Shown here piece after piece: positions 45,852 to 57,299 of a stretch of DNA of 64,000 nucleotides. The notes beneath the pieces were generated by a model that made no database searches, was not told where the DNA came from, and saw only the letters and a program-made list of their open reading frames with translations. The stretch's first letter is position 1. The number at the start of each line of letters is the position of its first letter. The position numbers and the translations under genes were made by a program. Source of the DNA: Diphasiastrum complanatum (Eukaryota; Streptophyta; Lycopodiopsida; Lycopodiales; Lycopodiaceae); the NCBI GenBank assembly GCA_029204225.1, contig CM055108.1, forward strand, positions 11,067,782 to 11,131,781. Direction: 5' to 3'.

Positions 45852-48800
45852 CTATGAAGATTTGAGCATTGATCTTGATATAACTCCAAGATTAGATCTA
45901 TGCTTGATGAAAGCACTTTTGCTCAAAGGCTTGGTGAGTAGATCGGCAATACAAGAGGACGAGTTGACATGCTCCAAATAGATTTCTCCTCCAATAAGCT
46001 TTTCTCTCACAAAATGGTGTGCCACTTCTATGTGCTTGCTTCTTGCATGAAATATGGGATTATTGGCAAGAGCTTGGGCCGAGATGTTATCACACTTGAT
46101 CATTGGTAGATCATCCTCCTTGATGCACTTTAGTTCCATTAATAACCTCTTGATCCAAAGCACTTCTTTGGTAGTTGTAGTGAGTGCTTTGTACTCGGCC
46201 TCACATGAAGAGAGAGATATAGTATCTTGCTTTTTGGAAAGCCAAGATATTAGATTGCCTCCAAGAAAGATAGTGTATGCACTAATAGACTTTCGATCCA
46301 TTTTGTCACTTGCAAAGTCCGAATCCGAGTAGCCAATAATGGATAGATCTTCACTTTTATAGAGTAGACCGTAATCACAAGATGAAGATACATATCTTAA
46401 AATCCTCTTGGCCATCTTCCAATGATGGATCTTAGGTTCTTGCATAAATTGACTCAATTTGTGCACACAAAAACTAAGATCGGGCCTAGTAATGGTAAGC
46501 CAAATCAAGGAGCCTACAAGACTCCTAAAAAGTGTGATGTCCTCAAAGGATATTTCATCACCTTTATTAGGATCTTTTACAATTTGCTCCATTGGAGTAT
46601 CTATGCTCTTAGAATTTTCCATATGGAATTTTTTCAACATAGAGTGAGCATATCTAGATTGGCATATAAAGACATGATTTTCATAAAAATCAATTTCTAG
46701 GCCTAGGATGTAATGTATCTCTCCTAGATCTTGCATTTTAAACTCACATCCAAGTGCTAGCTTGGTTTCATCAACTAGCTTGATACAACTTCCACAAAGA
46801 ATAATGTCATCAACATAAATTAGAAGAATGACAATATTGCTATCAACAAACTTTAGATACATGGAAGGATCATAGTCACTAAGAGTAAATCCTAGTGACA
46901 TAAGGAAAGAGTTAAGTCTTGAATACCATGATCTTGGTGCTTGCTTGAGTCCATAAAGACTTTTGAAGAGCAAGCACACTTTGGACTCATCCTTGATGAA
47001 TCCTTGAGGTTGTTCCATATAGATCTCCTCCTCAAGATAACCATTTAGAAAAGCATTGGATACATCTAATTGGAACACCTTCCACTTGAAAAAACAAGCA
47101 AGAGAAATAAGAATTCTTATTGTCACCATCTTTGCAACGGGTGCAAAGGTTTCCTCATAATCAAGACCATGGATTTGAGCAAATCCTTTGGCACATAATC
47201 TTGCTTTATGCTTGTTGATGGTGCCATCATGATTGAACTTGATCCGAAATACCCACTTGCAACCAATCACATGCTTGTTGGAAGGAGGATCCACAAGTTC
47301 CCAAGTGTTGTTGGTGATCAATGCATCATACTCTTGCTTCATGGCATCATACCACTCCTTGGTATTAAGTGCCTCTTGTACATTCTTTGGCTCTTCATGA
47401 GAGACATAAAAAACATAATTAGTGGAATCAAGATCCACTTGTTTGCCTTTGTCAACATATGAGAGCCTCTTAGGCTCGGATCTATCTCTCATGGATCTTC
47501 TTGGTGAAAAAATCCGAGGAGAGTCTTCTTCAAATCTCGACCCCATCACATCATGATTGTCTTCAAAATCAATAATTGATGATGCATCCATAGATTTCTT
47601 GATCTCGGCCTCTTCAAATGATGAGTGTTGATCTTCATGAAAGACAACATCTCTACTTTCAATAACTTGAGAAGTAGAGAGTATAAAGACTCTATAGGCC
47701 TTCTTGGTGGATGAGTATCCAACCATGATCCCTTTGCATGCACTAGGATCTTCCTTCTTCCTTGTTTCCAAGGGCATATGGACAAAGCATAAGCATCCAA
47801 AAATTCTAAGGTGATCAACCTTAGGCTTCTTCAAAAATAAGATTTCATATGGTGACTTTCCTCCAAGAGCTATATGTGGGAGCCTATTGCAAAGATAATT
47901 TGCACAATTAATGGCTTCTCCCCAAAAATCTTTGGGCAAAGATGCCTCAATTCTCATAGATTTTGCACATTCACATAGAGATCTATTCTTTCTCTCGGCC
48001 ACTCCATTTTGAGATGGAGAGTAGGCACAAGAAAACTCTCTTTTAATGCCTTCAAGCTCACAAAAGTCTTGAAATTTATTGGAGATATATTCACCACCTC
48101 CATCACTTCTAAGAGCTTTAATCTTGAATGAGAATTGCTTCTCTACATAAGCTTTGAAAATAAGGAAATGATCAAACACCATAGATTTTGAAGCAAGAAG
48201 ATATATCCAAGTGAATCTTGTGTAATCATCAATGAAAGTAACAAAACAAGTGGCTCCTCCCTTGCTTGTAGTTGATGAGAAATGCACATCCGAGTGGATT
48301 AACTCCAAAGGATGCTTGCTTTTGATAGAAGATCTTGTAAATGGCTTTTTGTGAGATTTAGCAATAGCACAAGCCTCACAAGGCTTGATCTTCTTGGAGA
48401 ATGACTTTGGCAAGCCAATAGCTTTGGATTCTTTGATCATAGAGAGCATGGATTTGTAGTTGGGATGTCCCAACCTCCTATGCCATAATTCCTCCATAGA
48501 GAGCTTGTTCACAAGAGCAACATTACAAGCATTCACATACTCATTTGGATCTAGTTTATAGATGCCACCAAATCTAGATCCTAATGCAAGTATCTCATCA
48601 TTCTTCTTGATAGTGCAAGTATCAACATTGAATTTTACATCAAGGCCATTATCAAGCAATTGACCAACACTAATAAGATTCTTGGTAAGCTTAGGTACAT
48701 AAAGAACTCTAGAGAGAGAAAGAACTTTAGAGGATGCAAGCTTCAAGGGAATGTTCCCTATGCCTTCAATAGGACATTCAAAATCATTTGCAGTGTATAT

Positions 48801-49895
48801 TGATTTCTTCACTCCATCATAAGGTGCAATAGAAGAGAAAGAGTCCTTGGAGCTACACATATGTGAAGAGGCTCCACTATCAATATACCATAGGCCGTCC
48901 TTCTTGAAAGGAGTAGATGAGAAACTAGAGACCATAAGAGATCCCTCTCCATCACTTGCAATAGTGTCTTCCTTCTCATTGGTAATATTGGCTTGCTTGA
49001 GTTGATTCTTCTTTTTGAAGCAATTGGTGGCATAATGACCTTTCTTGCCACAATAAAAGCACTTGATCTTCTTCTTCTTCTTGAGCTTGGATGATGAAGC
49101 ATTAGAGGAATCATCTTCCTCCTCATCTTTGTCTTTGGATTTGACTTTGTCCTTGCTTGAGGATTGTTGATGTTGGTTCTTGCTCCTCTCTTTGTGCTTA
49201 TCCTTGGCAAAAAGAGCTTTGCCATCATTATGAGTGAGAGAAAGCTTGTCCATCCTCAAGAGCTTATACTCTTGTCTTGATTCTTCTGAAATTAGCACAC
49301 TTTGGAGAGCCTCCAAACTTGGTAGCTCCTCCTTAATGGCATAGGATTGGACAAGATTATCAAATTCACTTCTCAAGCCATTGAGAATGACTTGAACTAG
49401 CTCATTTTGATTGATGGAATCACCAATACAAGCAAGCTCTCTATGAATATCTTTTACTCTCAAAACATAACTAGATGCACTCTCATCACTCTTTTGGCTA
49501 CTTTGAAAGATTTGATTCCTAAGAGTGAGAAGCCTAGAGGTATTCTTAGCCTCATAGATAGTCTTGAGACAATCCCAAGCTTCTTTGGCTGCTGTACAAG
49601 TACCTATCTCCCTCAATATCTCATTAGAGACATTCATCTTAATGTAGTGGAGAGCCATCCTAGCTCTCTTTTTGTATTTTTGAACCTCTTGAAGAACTTG
49701 TGGTTCTTCTTCAAGGCCAAGAACTATGTCCATCACGTCTTGAAGGATCAAGATGGACTCCATCCTCATTTTCCAAATTGAATAATTTGAAGTGGTCAAT
49801 CTTTCACTTGGTTCCAACAAGGATGAACCCATTGAAGACATTTGAAGTGAAGAAAACTCAGATGATGAACAATAAATGTTGTTACACACTTTCAA
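45852..49895 (-). CDS. Intact copia gag-pol polyprotein
   Basis: A 1347-residue uninterrupted frame, the size usual for a copia polyprotein. Approximate layout: gag helical region 25-230; Lys/Ser-rich linker; knuckle CFYCGKKGHYATNC near 280; protease WYIDSGASSHM near 336; integrase zinc region (WHRRLGHPN, CEAC) near 470-510; integrase core with HSDVH, LRSDGGGEY and NGVAERKNR forming the D, D(35)E set; RT with CKWVFRIKF, LYGLKQAPRSWY and catalytic IYVDDIIL near 1027; RNase H with SDSDFASD and SSCEAEY to the end. The protein would be cut by its own protease. A second Met at residue 19 (MSSMGSS) is an alternative start better matching relatives. No lesions are visible. Confidence 0.94.
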   Translation of the reverse strand: MKVCNNIYCSSSEFSSLQMSSMGSSLLEPSERLTTSNYSIWKMRMESILILQDVMDIVLGLEEEPQVLQEVQKYKKRARMALHYIKMNVSNEILREIGTCTAAKEAWDCLKTIYEAKNTSRLLTLRNQIFQSSQKSDESASSYVLRVKDIHRELACIGDSINQNELVQVILNGLRSEFDNLVQSYAIKEELPSLEALQSVLISEESRQEYKLLRMDKLSLTHNDGKALFAKDKHKERSKNQHQQSSSKDKVKSKDKDEEEDDSSNASSSKLKKKKKIKCFYCGKKGHYATNCFKKKNQLKQANITNEKEDTIASDGEGSLMVSSFSSTPFKKDGLWYIDSGASSHMCSSKDSFSSIAPYDGVKKSIYTANDFECPIEGIGNIPLKLASSKVLSLSRVLYVPKLTKNLISVGQLLDNGLDVKFNVDTCTIKKNDEILALGSRFGGIYKLDPNEYVNACNVALVNKLSMEELWHRRLGHPNYKSMLSMIKESKAIGLPKSFSKKIKPCEACAIAKSHKKPFTRSSIKSKHPLELIHSDVHFSSTTSKGGATCFVTFIDDYTRFTWIYLLASKSMVFDHFLIFKAYVEKQFSFKIKALRSDGGGEYISNKFQDFCELEGIKREFSCAYSPSQNGVAERKNRSLCECAKSMRIEASLPKDFWGEAINCANYLCNRLPHIALGGKSPYEILFLKKPKVDHLRIFGCLCFVHMPLETRKKEDPSACKGIMVGYSSTKKAYRVFILSTSQVIESRDVVFHEDQHSSFEEAEIKKSMDASSIIDFEDNHDVMGSRFEEDSPRIFSPRRSMRDRSEPKRLSYVDKGKQVDLDSTNYVFYVSHEEPKNVQEALNTKEWYDAMKQEYDALITNNTWELVDPPSNKHVIGCKWVFRIKFNHDGTINKHKARLCAKGFAQIHGLDYEETFAPVAKMVTIRILISLACFFKWKVFQLDVSNAFLNGYLEEEIYMEQPQGFIKDESKVCLLFKSLYGLKQAPRSWYSRLNSFLMSLGFTLSDYDPSMYLKFVDSNIVILLIYVDDIILCGSCIKLVDETKLALGCEFKMQDLGEIHYILGLEIDFYENHVFICQSRYAHSMLKKFHMENSKSIDTPMEQIVKDPNKGDEISFEDITLFRSLVGSLIWLTITRPDLSFCVHKLSQFMQEPKIHHWKMAKRILRYVSSSCDYGLLYKSEDLSIIGYSDSDFASDKMDRKSISAYTIFLGGNLISWLSKKQDTISLSSCEAEYKALTTTTKEVLWIKRLLMELKCIKEDDLPMIKCDNISAQALANNPIFHARSKHIEVAHHFVREKLIGGEIYLEHVNSSSCIADLLTKPLSKSAFIKHRSNLGVISRSMLKSS

Positions 49896-50583
49896 TAGGA
49901 TCCAATAATTGAGTACTATCTCCTCTTATGAAAGATCTTACAACATTTGTGAATTGATTCTCACTAGCTACACAAATCTCTCTAAAACAAGATCTATTTC
50001 ACATCAAATGATGGAGTATAGGCAAAGTTAGGATCCAACACTCTTAGCACGTGTGAAATACACTAAGAAACCAAATTTGACTCAAATACAATGATATTGC
50101 ATGAAACAAAATGGCTAAGATCTCAAAACAGTGCCTAGATCACATATAGATGAGATTGGCAAGCATACAACTGTGATTTTGGATCAACCAAGCAATCTCT
50201 TGACCAAACCAAATGTGTCCACCCAGGTCTAGGTGCCCTACCTAACCCTCTTCAAAAGCTTATAACTTTTGATTGGCTCAACCAAATGGAATGAAACTGA
50301 TTGCAACAGAAACTAGACAAAAATAGCTTCAAAACAAGCTATCAAGCAAGATAAATGGATCAAACATGAGAGAGAACTTCCAAACTGAAATTGGATGTTC
50401 CTCACACGTGTCTGAGCACCTGATTCCGTACAGTACCAGATCAGACCCAATCAATGTCCTTTTGATCTCTTTTGATCCAAGATTGAACAAGATAGCTAGG
50501 AAAATGGGCCTTGACAATTTCTAGCTCAAGATTGATGAAAATTTTTCACTTAGATGGATCAAAATGCATGGTAACCTTAGGTA
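49896..50583 (-). other. Leader of element H
   Basis: About 690 bp between PBS and gag without a long frame. It is conserved with 40900-41520 of element I. Packaging and priming signals usually lie here. Confidence 0.75.
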
Positions 50584-50596
50584 GGCTCTGATACCA
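50584..50596 (-). other. Primer-binding site, element H
   Basis: Reverse complement TGGTATCAGAGCC, a perfect initiator tRNA-Met site with no spacer to the LTR. Confidence 0.93.
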
Positions 50597-51300
50597 TGTT
50601 GAATTTCACACGTGTGGACTGTCCACTACATGTACTTGTGATCTCCTAAGGTGTGTAGATGCACCAAGATCAAGACTAGATTGAGATTCAAGATCAATCT
50701 TGAATCCTATGGCAAAAACACACTACTACATGCATTCAATCACTTCCAACTCTCACTCACACGTGTGGGAAGTATTCAAAAAATAATCTAAGTAAAAACA
50801 AGCTGCTCTCCTCGGGTAGAGAGAGAAAATACATTAAGAGCTCTCGGGTAGAGAGAGAAAGCTAGAAATCCAATAACTCACAAAATCCATGAAATCACCA
50901 AATCAATTGATTTCAAAATGAGGAGTACAATGATACTAGTAGGTCCACGAGCTACCACTATGCTTAACTATGATTGGACCACATTTTGTCACCTCTTAAT
51001 TCTATTGGACTATATTCAAGCACACCTCAATTTCCTATTGGACCTCACAAGGTTCCACCTCTATATCCTATTGGACCTCTTGGAATTCATCAAACAAAAA
51101 CTTTACACTTGTCTACACTCTAATTAGCAAGTGTTTAGCCTCTTACTCTATTTTGGCTCAATAGTGGCATTACAAGTGGAAATGCATAATTTGCCATCTA
51201 TGCCAAATTTATTCCTATCAACATCCTACACCTAGATGCTTGATGTAAAAAACATAAGACCCCTATATCTAACATAGATAATCTTTTTCAATTCTTCACA
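50597..51300 (-). repeat. 5' LTR of element H
   Basis: 704 bp, identical to 45130-45833 except one C/T. CCAAT boxes at 50973, 51004, 51037 and 51070. As the 5' LTR it would drive transcription leftward. Confidence 0.95.
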
Positions 51301-51903
51301 GATGATCCAATATGCTCCAATTTGTTCTCTCCTCCAATGAGCTTTTTTCACAAAATGATGTGCAACTTCAATATGTTTTCTTCTTGCATGAAAGACAGGA
51401 TTGTTGGCAAGGGTTTGGGCAGAGATGTCAGATTTGATTAATGGTAGATCATTCTCCTTGATGAACTTTAGCTCCAATAATAGCCTCTTGATCCAAAGCA
51501 CTTCTTTTGTTGTTGTAGTTAGTGCTTTATACTTGGCTCACATGATGAGAGAGAAATAGTATCTTGGTTTTTGGAAAGCCAAGATATGAGATTTCCTCCA
51601 AGAAATATGGTGTAGGCACTTGTGGATTTTTTATTCACCTTGTCACTAGCAAAAGCCAAGTCCAAGTAGCCAATAATAGATAGATCTTTACTTTTTTAGA
51701 GCAATCCATAATCACAAGTAGAAAATATATACCTCAAGACTCTCTTGGCCGATTTCCAATGGTAGATCTTGGGATCTTGCATAGATTGGCTTAGCTTGTG
51801 CACACAATAGCTCAAATTGGGCCTAGTGATGGTCAACCAAATCAAGGAGCCAATAAGAGTCCTAAAAAGGGTTATGTCCTCAAGGGATCTTTTATCTCCC
51901 TTC
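51301..51903 (-). pseudogene. RT-RNase H end of element J
   Basis: Minus-strand reading from about 51903 (DITLFRTLIGSLIWL, TRPNLSYCVHKLSQ, KRVLRYIFSTCDYGLL) through a shifted RNase H to IKRLLLELKFIKENDLP and HARRKHIEVAHHFV near 51320. It parallels the last 250 residues of the H protein with stops and small indels. It continues at 45129-45005 beyond H. Confidence 0.85.
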
Positions 51904-52689
<786 letters not shown>

Positions 52690-52764
52690 AGATACTTTTG
52701 TTTGTTGGTTTTTCATTGTTTATTGGTTGATTAATGAATGATTGTTCATTGTTGGCTTTTGTAG

Positions 52765-53058
52765 AAGAAAGTGATGCAATTTTGAAGGAAAGGAGACAAT
52801 CCAAGCAAATACATGAGGTATGTTATACATTCTAAATTTTGCTAGACTACATTTGATTCATAAAGTGCATTTCATAGTATCTTCTACATGGTGAGATTGA
52901 TGTAGATTACATTTGATTTATAGAGTGCATGTCATAGTAGTTCAATTTTTGTTGATTGATTTGTAATCTAACAATGATTTGATTTTATTGTTTGCTTTTG
53001 TAGAGAAAAAAGAGATGCATCTTAGAAGGAATTAAAGACCATCCAAACAATAGATGAG
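52765..53058 (+). pseudogene. Duplicated exon-like segments
   Basis: Two similar short segments, 52765-52817 and 53004-53058, are each preceded by TTTTGTAG and followed by GAG|GTATGTT, good plant acceptor and donor sites. In one frame the first reads ESDAILKERRQSKQIHE; the second reads a related peptide broken by one TAG. The intervening 186 bp is T-rich like an intron. They may be leftover exons of a transposase or host gene; no family is recognised. Confidence 0.4.
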
Positions 53059-53309
53059 GTATGTTTTTCCATCTTAGATTGATGTTTTTGTTTGTTTGTA
53101 TATGTTTACAACAAATTTATACATGATGAAATAGAAAAACATAAACAATAAGCAATCATTTCACAGATAATGAGATAGAGATGATCAAATACAATCCAAA
53201 AAAGTGTACATATGCATCTAATTCTTATAAAGGGCTTTGATGCTAATACTCTTTTTTCTACTTTTGCAAATAATAAAAATACATCAAATCTAAGAAGAAA
53301 TTATAGACT

Positions 53310-53690
53310 TCTTAGTCTTCACTCTCTTCTCCCTCATTGTTGTCCAAAGCTGAATCTTGTCCTTCTCTTCGCCTTCATCCCCTTCATCTTCATTCCCTTC
53401 TTCTCCTTGGTTTCCTCCCGTACTTTCTTCCACAAAGGAAGCAGATGCCCTCTACATACACATTCACAAAACAAATGAATAACTATTAGCCAAACACATG
53501 TCATAAGAATGAAATGAAATGAAAATTATGTACCAAAAATATGAGAAATACAAATTATGTAGCAAAAATTCACCCTTGAATGTACACCTTGTGCCGCAAA
53601 TGATCAACCAAGGCACTATAGCCTTGGCGATATCCAATATTGTACTTGGGGTTTGTATAATTGCGCCCATAATCTTCAACTTACATCAAA
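53310..53690 (-). pseudogene. Two-exon coding-like remnant
   Basis: In minus sense, 53680-53575 reads EDYGRNYTNPKYNIGYRQG and then YSALVDHLRHKVYIQG, ending at a GT donor. An acceptor-like TGTATGTAG lies at about 53460, followed by an acidic or Lys-rich reading to about 53310. The tyrosine-rich first segment has real coding texture, but I do not recognise the family. The exon join and the frame of the second part are uncertain. Confidence 0.4.
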
Positions 53691-53829
53691 GAGTGTGTGA
53701 AAAATGAAAAGTAGATATGAAGGAGTGTGAGAGAGAGAAAGAGAGATTGGAGATTGGAAAGTGAAAGATGTGTGTTTGTGTGTGTGAAGACGGAAGGGGG
53801 TCTGCTAAGAATGGTACTTAGGGATTTGT

Positions 53830-55390
53830 AGGACCCAAAAAGTACCTATCATTGGAAAATGGAACAAAAATCAAGAGTCACCTAGGCTGTGGCGTATCCA
53901 ACATGAAGAGGATATTAGGTTATCGATGAGGTACAGCTCGTCTTTGTAGGATATCAATAGGACCATCATCCTAAGAGTCAAACAAAGTGATGGACAAAAG
54001 AGTACACATTGGAGAGAGTGGAACGTTGTAAAAGTCCAAGATCATCCCATAAATAGTACCCTTGAAATTCAAGAAGATCACATGGGTGATTGACGTCAAA
54101 TTTGAATTATCTTGAGTGGTAGGAGACATTTCCATCTACCAGGGGCCAAAAATTGATTGTTCCAAATTGTAGATTGATCAAGTTCAGTCACTCGATTTTC
54201 TATGTCAAGTGATAAGGATCTTGTATTGGACATTAGATTTGAGCTATCTCAAGTGATGGGGACCGACTTTGACCTATTTCATGAGCACACAATTTCTCAA
54301 ATTTGATCAATTTACAAGAAACCTTTAGTGATATTCATCAAAAGTGAGCTATTCCAAAAGATGCACATCAAATATCTCATGCGATAAGAGTCAATTTCAT
54401 TGACAAGGGATCAAGCATGAGCTATCTTAATATACTAGATTTGGGGTTGGTTGTGTCTGATCACTTGATGAGCCATGTCGGGTGATAAGCAACAAAACCA
54501 TGCATAGACATAAAATTTAAGTTATCACGTGTGATAGGGGTTTGGCAAGGGGTTGAACTTGAGTTGTCTTAATATATTACTTGTTGAGTCTAGTCACTTG
54601 ATGAGCCATGTCAAGTAATAAGCAGCAAAATCATATGTTAGGTAGCAAAATTTGACTTTCCCGAGTGATAGAGACACTAAAATGAGGCTATTTACATTGA
54701 TAGACCCCAAGTTTGAGCTATCTAATGTGAGGTTGGTCAATTATGATCACTTAATGAGCAATGATCACCTAATTAGGACCAAAATTGAGTTGTCTCACAT
54801 GTAAGCATTGCATTCATAGTTACATGAATGTCATAAACTCGAAATTACTCTAACTTGATCACTCAATGGACAATCTCAAGCAATAAGGGCCAATATGCGA
54901 TATCTCAAGTGATAGACAATAATGTTGAGCTCGCATGATAGGAGTCAATTCCATTGATAAGCGATTAAAAAAAATCTACCTAAATGTACTAAACTCGATA
55001 TTAGTCAATTTTGATCACTCGATGAGCTAATTCGAGTGTTGAGGACCATATTTGAAATTTCCCACATGTAGGAGTCAAATTCAAATTTTTTCGAGTGATA
55101 AACATCAATATTTTAGCTATATCAAGCGATAACGACCAATTCCATCCATGACGGATCAAACTCAAGCAATATGCATGTCCTAAGCTTGAGGCTAGCCAAG
55201 TTCGATCCCTTCATCAATTATGTGGAGTGCTAAGGAAAAAATCATAGCATGGGCATCAAAGTCAAACCATGTTGAGCAAAGAGACAGAGAAAAGAGACAT
55301 CAAATTTGAGCTACTTAAATGTCCTAAAGTTGACATTCCTCTTATTCGATCGCCCAATAAGGTCCAAAACTGACTTATCTATGATGATAT
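53830..55390. repeat. Degenerate minisatellite
   Basis: Irregular tandem repetition of a word like TTGAGCTATCTCAAGTGATA followed by GGGACCAA and GATCACTTGATGAGC, with strong divergence between units. The segment with GATGAGCCATGTC occurs at about 54464 and 54598, 134 bp apart. No coding potential. It appears to be an old satellite-like or element-internal array. Confidence 0.6.
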
Positions 55391-55690
55391 AGAGAGAGTA
55401 GAGTCCTGTGCATGAACCCATATAATTCTCATGCAGGTCAATTATAAATAGATCACATCTCTTCATGCAGTCCTCCTACCTATATCTGTCACACGTACAT
55501 GCACTACTCCATATGTCTCAATTAGAGTGTCTGGGTCTTCTCAAGGTTATTAGTCACAAACAGGACTCGACATGGAATTAAATCTTAGCGTGACCAATAA
55601 TCTCGAATATCGGAGGGCCGAACTATTCTCATGTCCTTAACAGAATATGGCCATAACATTCTTCCTCCCTTAATTTGGTTCTGTCCTCAG
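55391..55690 (-). repeat. Possible gypsy LTR edge and PPT
   Basis: In minus sense AATTAAGGGAGGAAGAA is followed by TGTTATGGCC, as expected for a PPT and LTR start of a Ty3/gypsy element, with the LTR running left from 55658. No matching second LTR or pol is seen, so this is tentative. Confidence 0.35.
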
Positions 55691-57299
55691 AACGGAAAAA
55701 GAGTGACATAAAATTATTCCTTAAAGGTTTCAACTTTTAACCATGAATTATTATCCTTAGTCTAATCTTTCATTCTGAATAAGTACTCAAACATGCAACA
55801 ATTCTTCAATTTCTGAACTCTACAAAAGAGTACTAACTCAAATCCCAAAGATACACTAATCGATAAATATTCCACATAGGTTGATTTTCTCCAAATAAAA
55901 GTTCATCATCTTCATGTAATCCCATTTACATGAATTTCGGGTGAATTAACTTTTTGAGATCAAGTCCAAAAACTAGAGAAAAATTCACTTTTCTGATAGT
56001 CTAAATCATATCCACAATTTCTTGTAGTTAATAATGCTTCTTGGTACAAATATTCTTATAATATTAAAATGTTCTAAAATACAACAATTCATTTAACTAA
56101 AATCTCTAGGAGATCCATCAAGACTAAGACAATTATAACTCAATCTAGAGTACTGCAGTTACTCTAACGAGTTAGTAGCCCCATTTCTAGCATCACATGT
56201 AAGAAATCACCAATCCATCTGAATCTCAATAGATTTAACTATCTCCTGTAAATTTGGAGATATAGATTGAACTTGTACACAAGCACTTATAGACTAAAAT
56301 TTGTAGCAGAATAAAATCCACTAAAATAAACAAACTCTTGATAAGCAAATACAATTTACTTTACAAGAAATGATTGAGAAATCCAATAGGATTTCATAAG
56401 ATACTGGAATAAAAATATTTACATTTTTAAAAATGCTAATTTGAAATCTTGACTCAATTAGTAAACTGGGAATTACTCAACATACCCAAGAATCAACACA
56501 TTTCTTGATTATTCACAGATTAAGTATCCATTTATGATCCATCAATCACAAATAATTAGATTCTTATGATTCGTCAATCATAATTCTCAAGAATCTCAAA
56601 ACATACTTAATTGCTAAAGGATACTGGAGTTTATGTTTAATACACAACTCTTAAAATATATAAGAATGATTCTAAAATCTTTTTCAGTAGGAAAATACTA
56701 GATTTTAAGAATATTCTTAAAACTGGATTCTTAACCAAAATGTGAGTTATCAAAATTCCAAACCATCAAGTAGTTAAAAACAGAAGCATACCAAAATGAT
56801 ATCAATAACCATATTCATCCACCAAAAACTTTAGATTATAGTCTAGAGCTAAATCTAGATATTCAAAGTTCTACTAAATTTACCAAAAATTTAGTTGTCA
56901 TTCTTGGAATCATTATGATTCGTTATCCAATTGAGCACTCTAGAATACAATCACTAATGAATTGAGTCTATTCCTCAACTAAAAAATACACCCAAAAATT
57001 TCGTATATCCTATGCACATAATTTTAACTAATGAATCTAGATGACTCACAATTCATGCATCTAATATACTTAAAACAAACAATTCCTAGTGAATTCTCTT
57101 CCCACTGTCCATTTTACCAATGAGTAAACCAACCACTCAAGTTAATTGCCAATGATTTAGAAATCTCAACTGTCTAGGTGCAGATCCTAATTGTACATGT
57201 ACAACACCACATTTAGATCCATATCCAAATCACTTTTAAGTTAACCAATAAGTTTTTCACGGAAACATCCATTAAATTTTGCAAATATCGGTTTCAACA
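55691..57299. other. AT-rich intergenic DNA
   Basis: Stop-rich in all frames; no gene, RNA or repeat pair supported. Confidence 0.55.

Larger units (their letters stand above)
45130..51300 (-). mobile_element. Complete young Ty1/copia element H
   Basis: 6171 bp with two 704-bp LTRs that I compared base by base and found to differ once (45369 region CATCAA versus CATTAA). There is a perfect target duplication GATGA (45125-45129, 51301-51305), a perfect PBS directly next to the 5' LTR, a PPT next to the 3' LTR, and one uninterrupted polyprotein frame. All parts needed for autonomous movement seem present. It inserted into the pol 3' end of element J. Confidence 0.95.
44673..51903 (-). mobile_element. 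Copia element J, 3' part, split by H
   Basis: Minus-strand relic: probable shortened 3' LTR (44673-44996), PPT (44997-45004), and pol 3' end at 45005-45129 that continues at 51301-51903 on the other side of element H. The H target duplication GATGA joins both halves. J is cut at 51903 within RT-RNase H. It is a relative of H and I. Confidence 0.8.

Noticed and set aside
47208-47462. Plus-strand reading within element H
   Set aside because: Shadow of the intact minus-strand polyprotein, as are those at 46054, 46422 and 49407.
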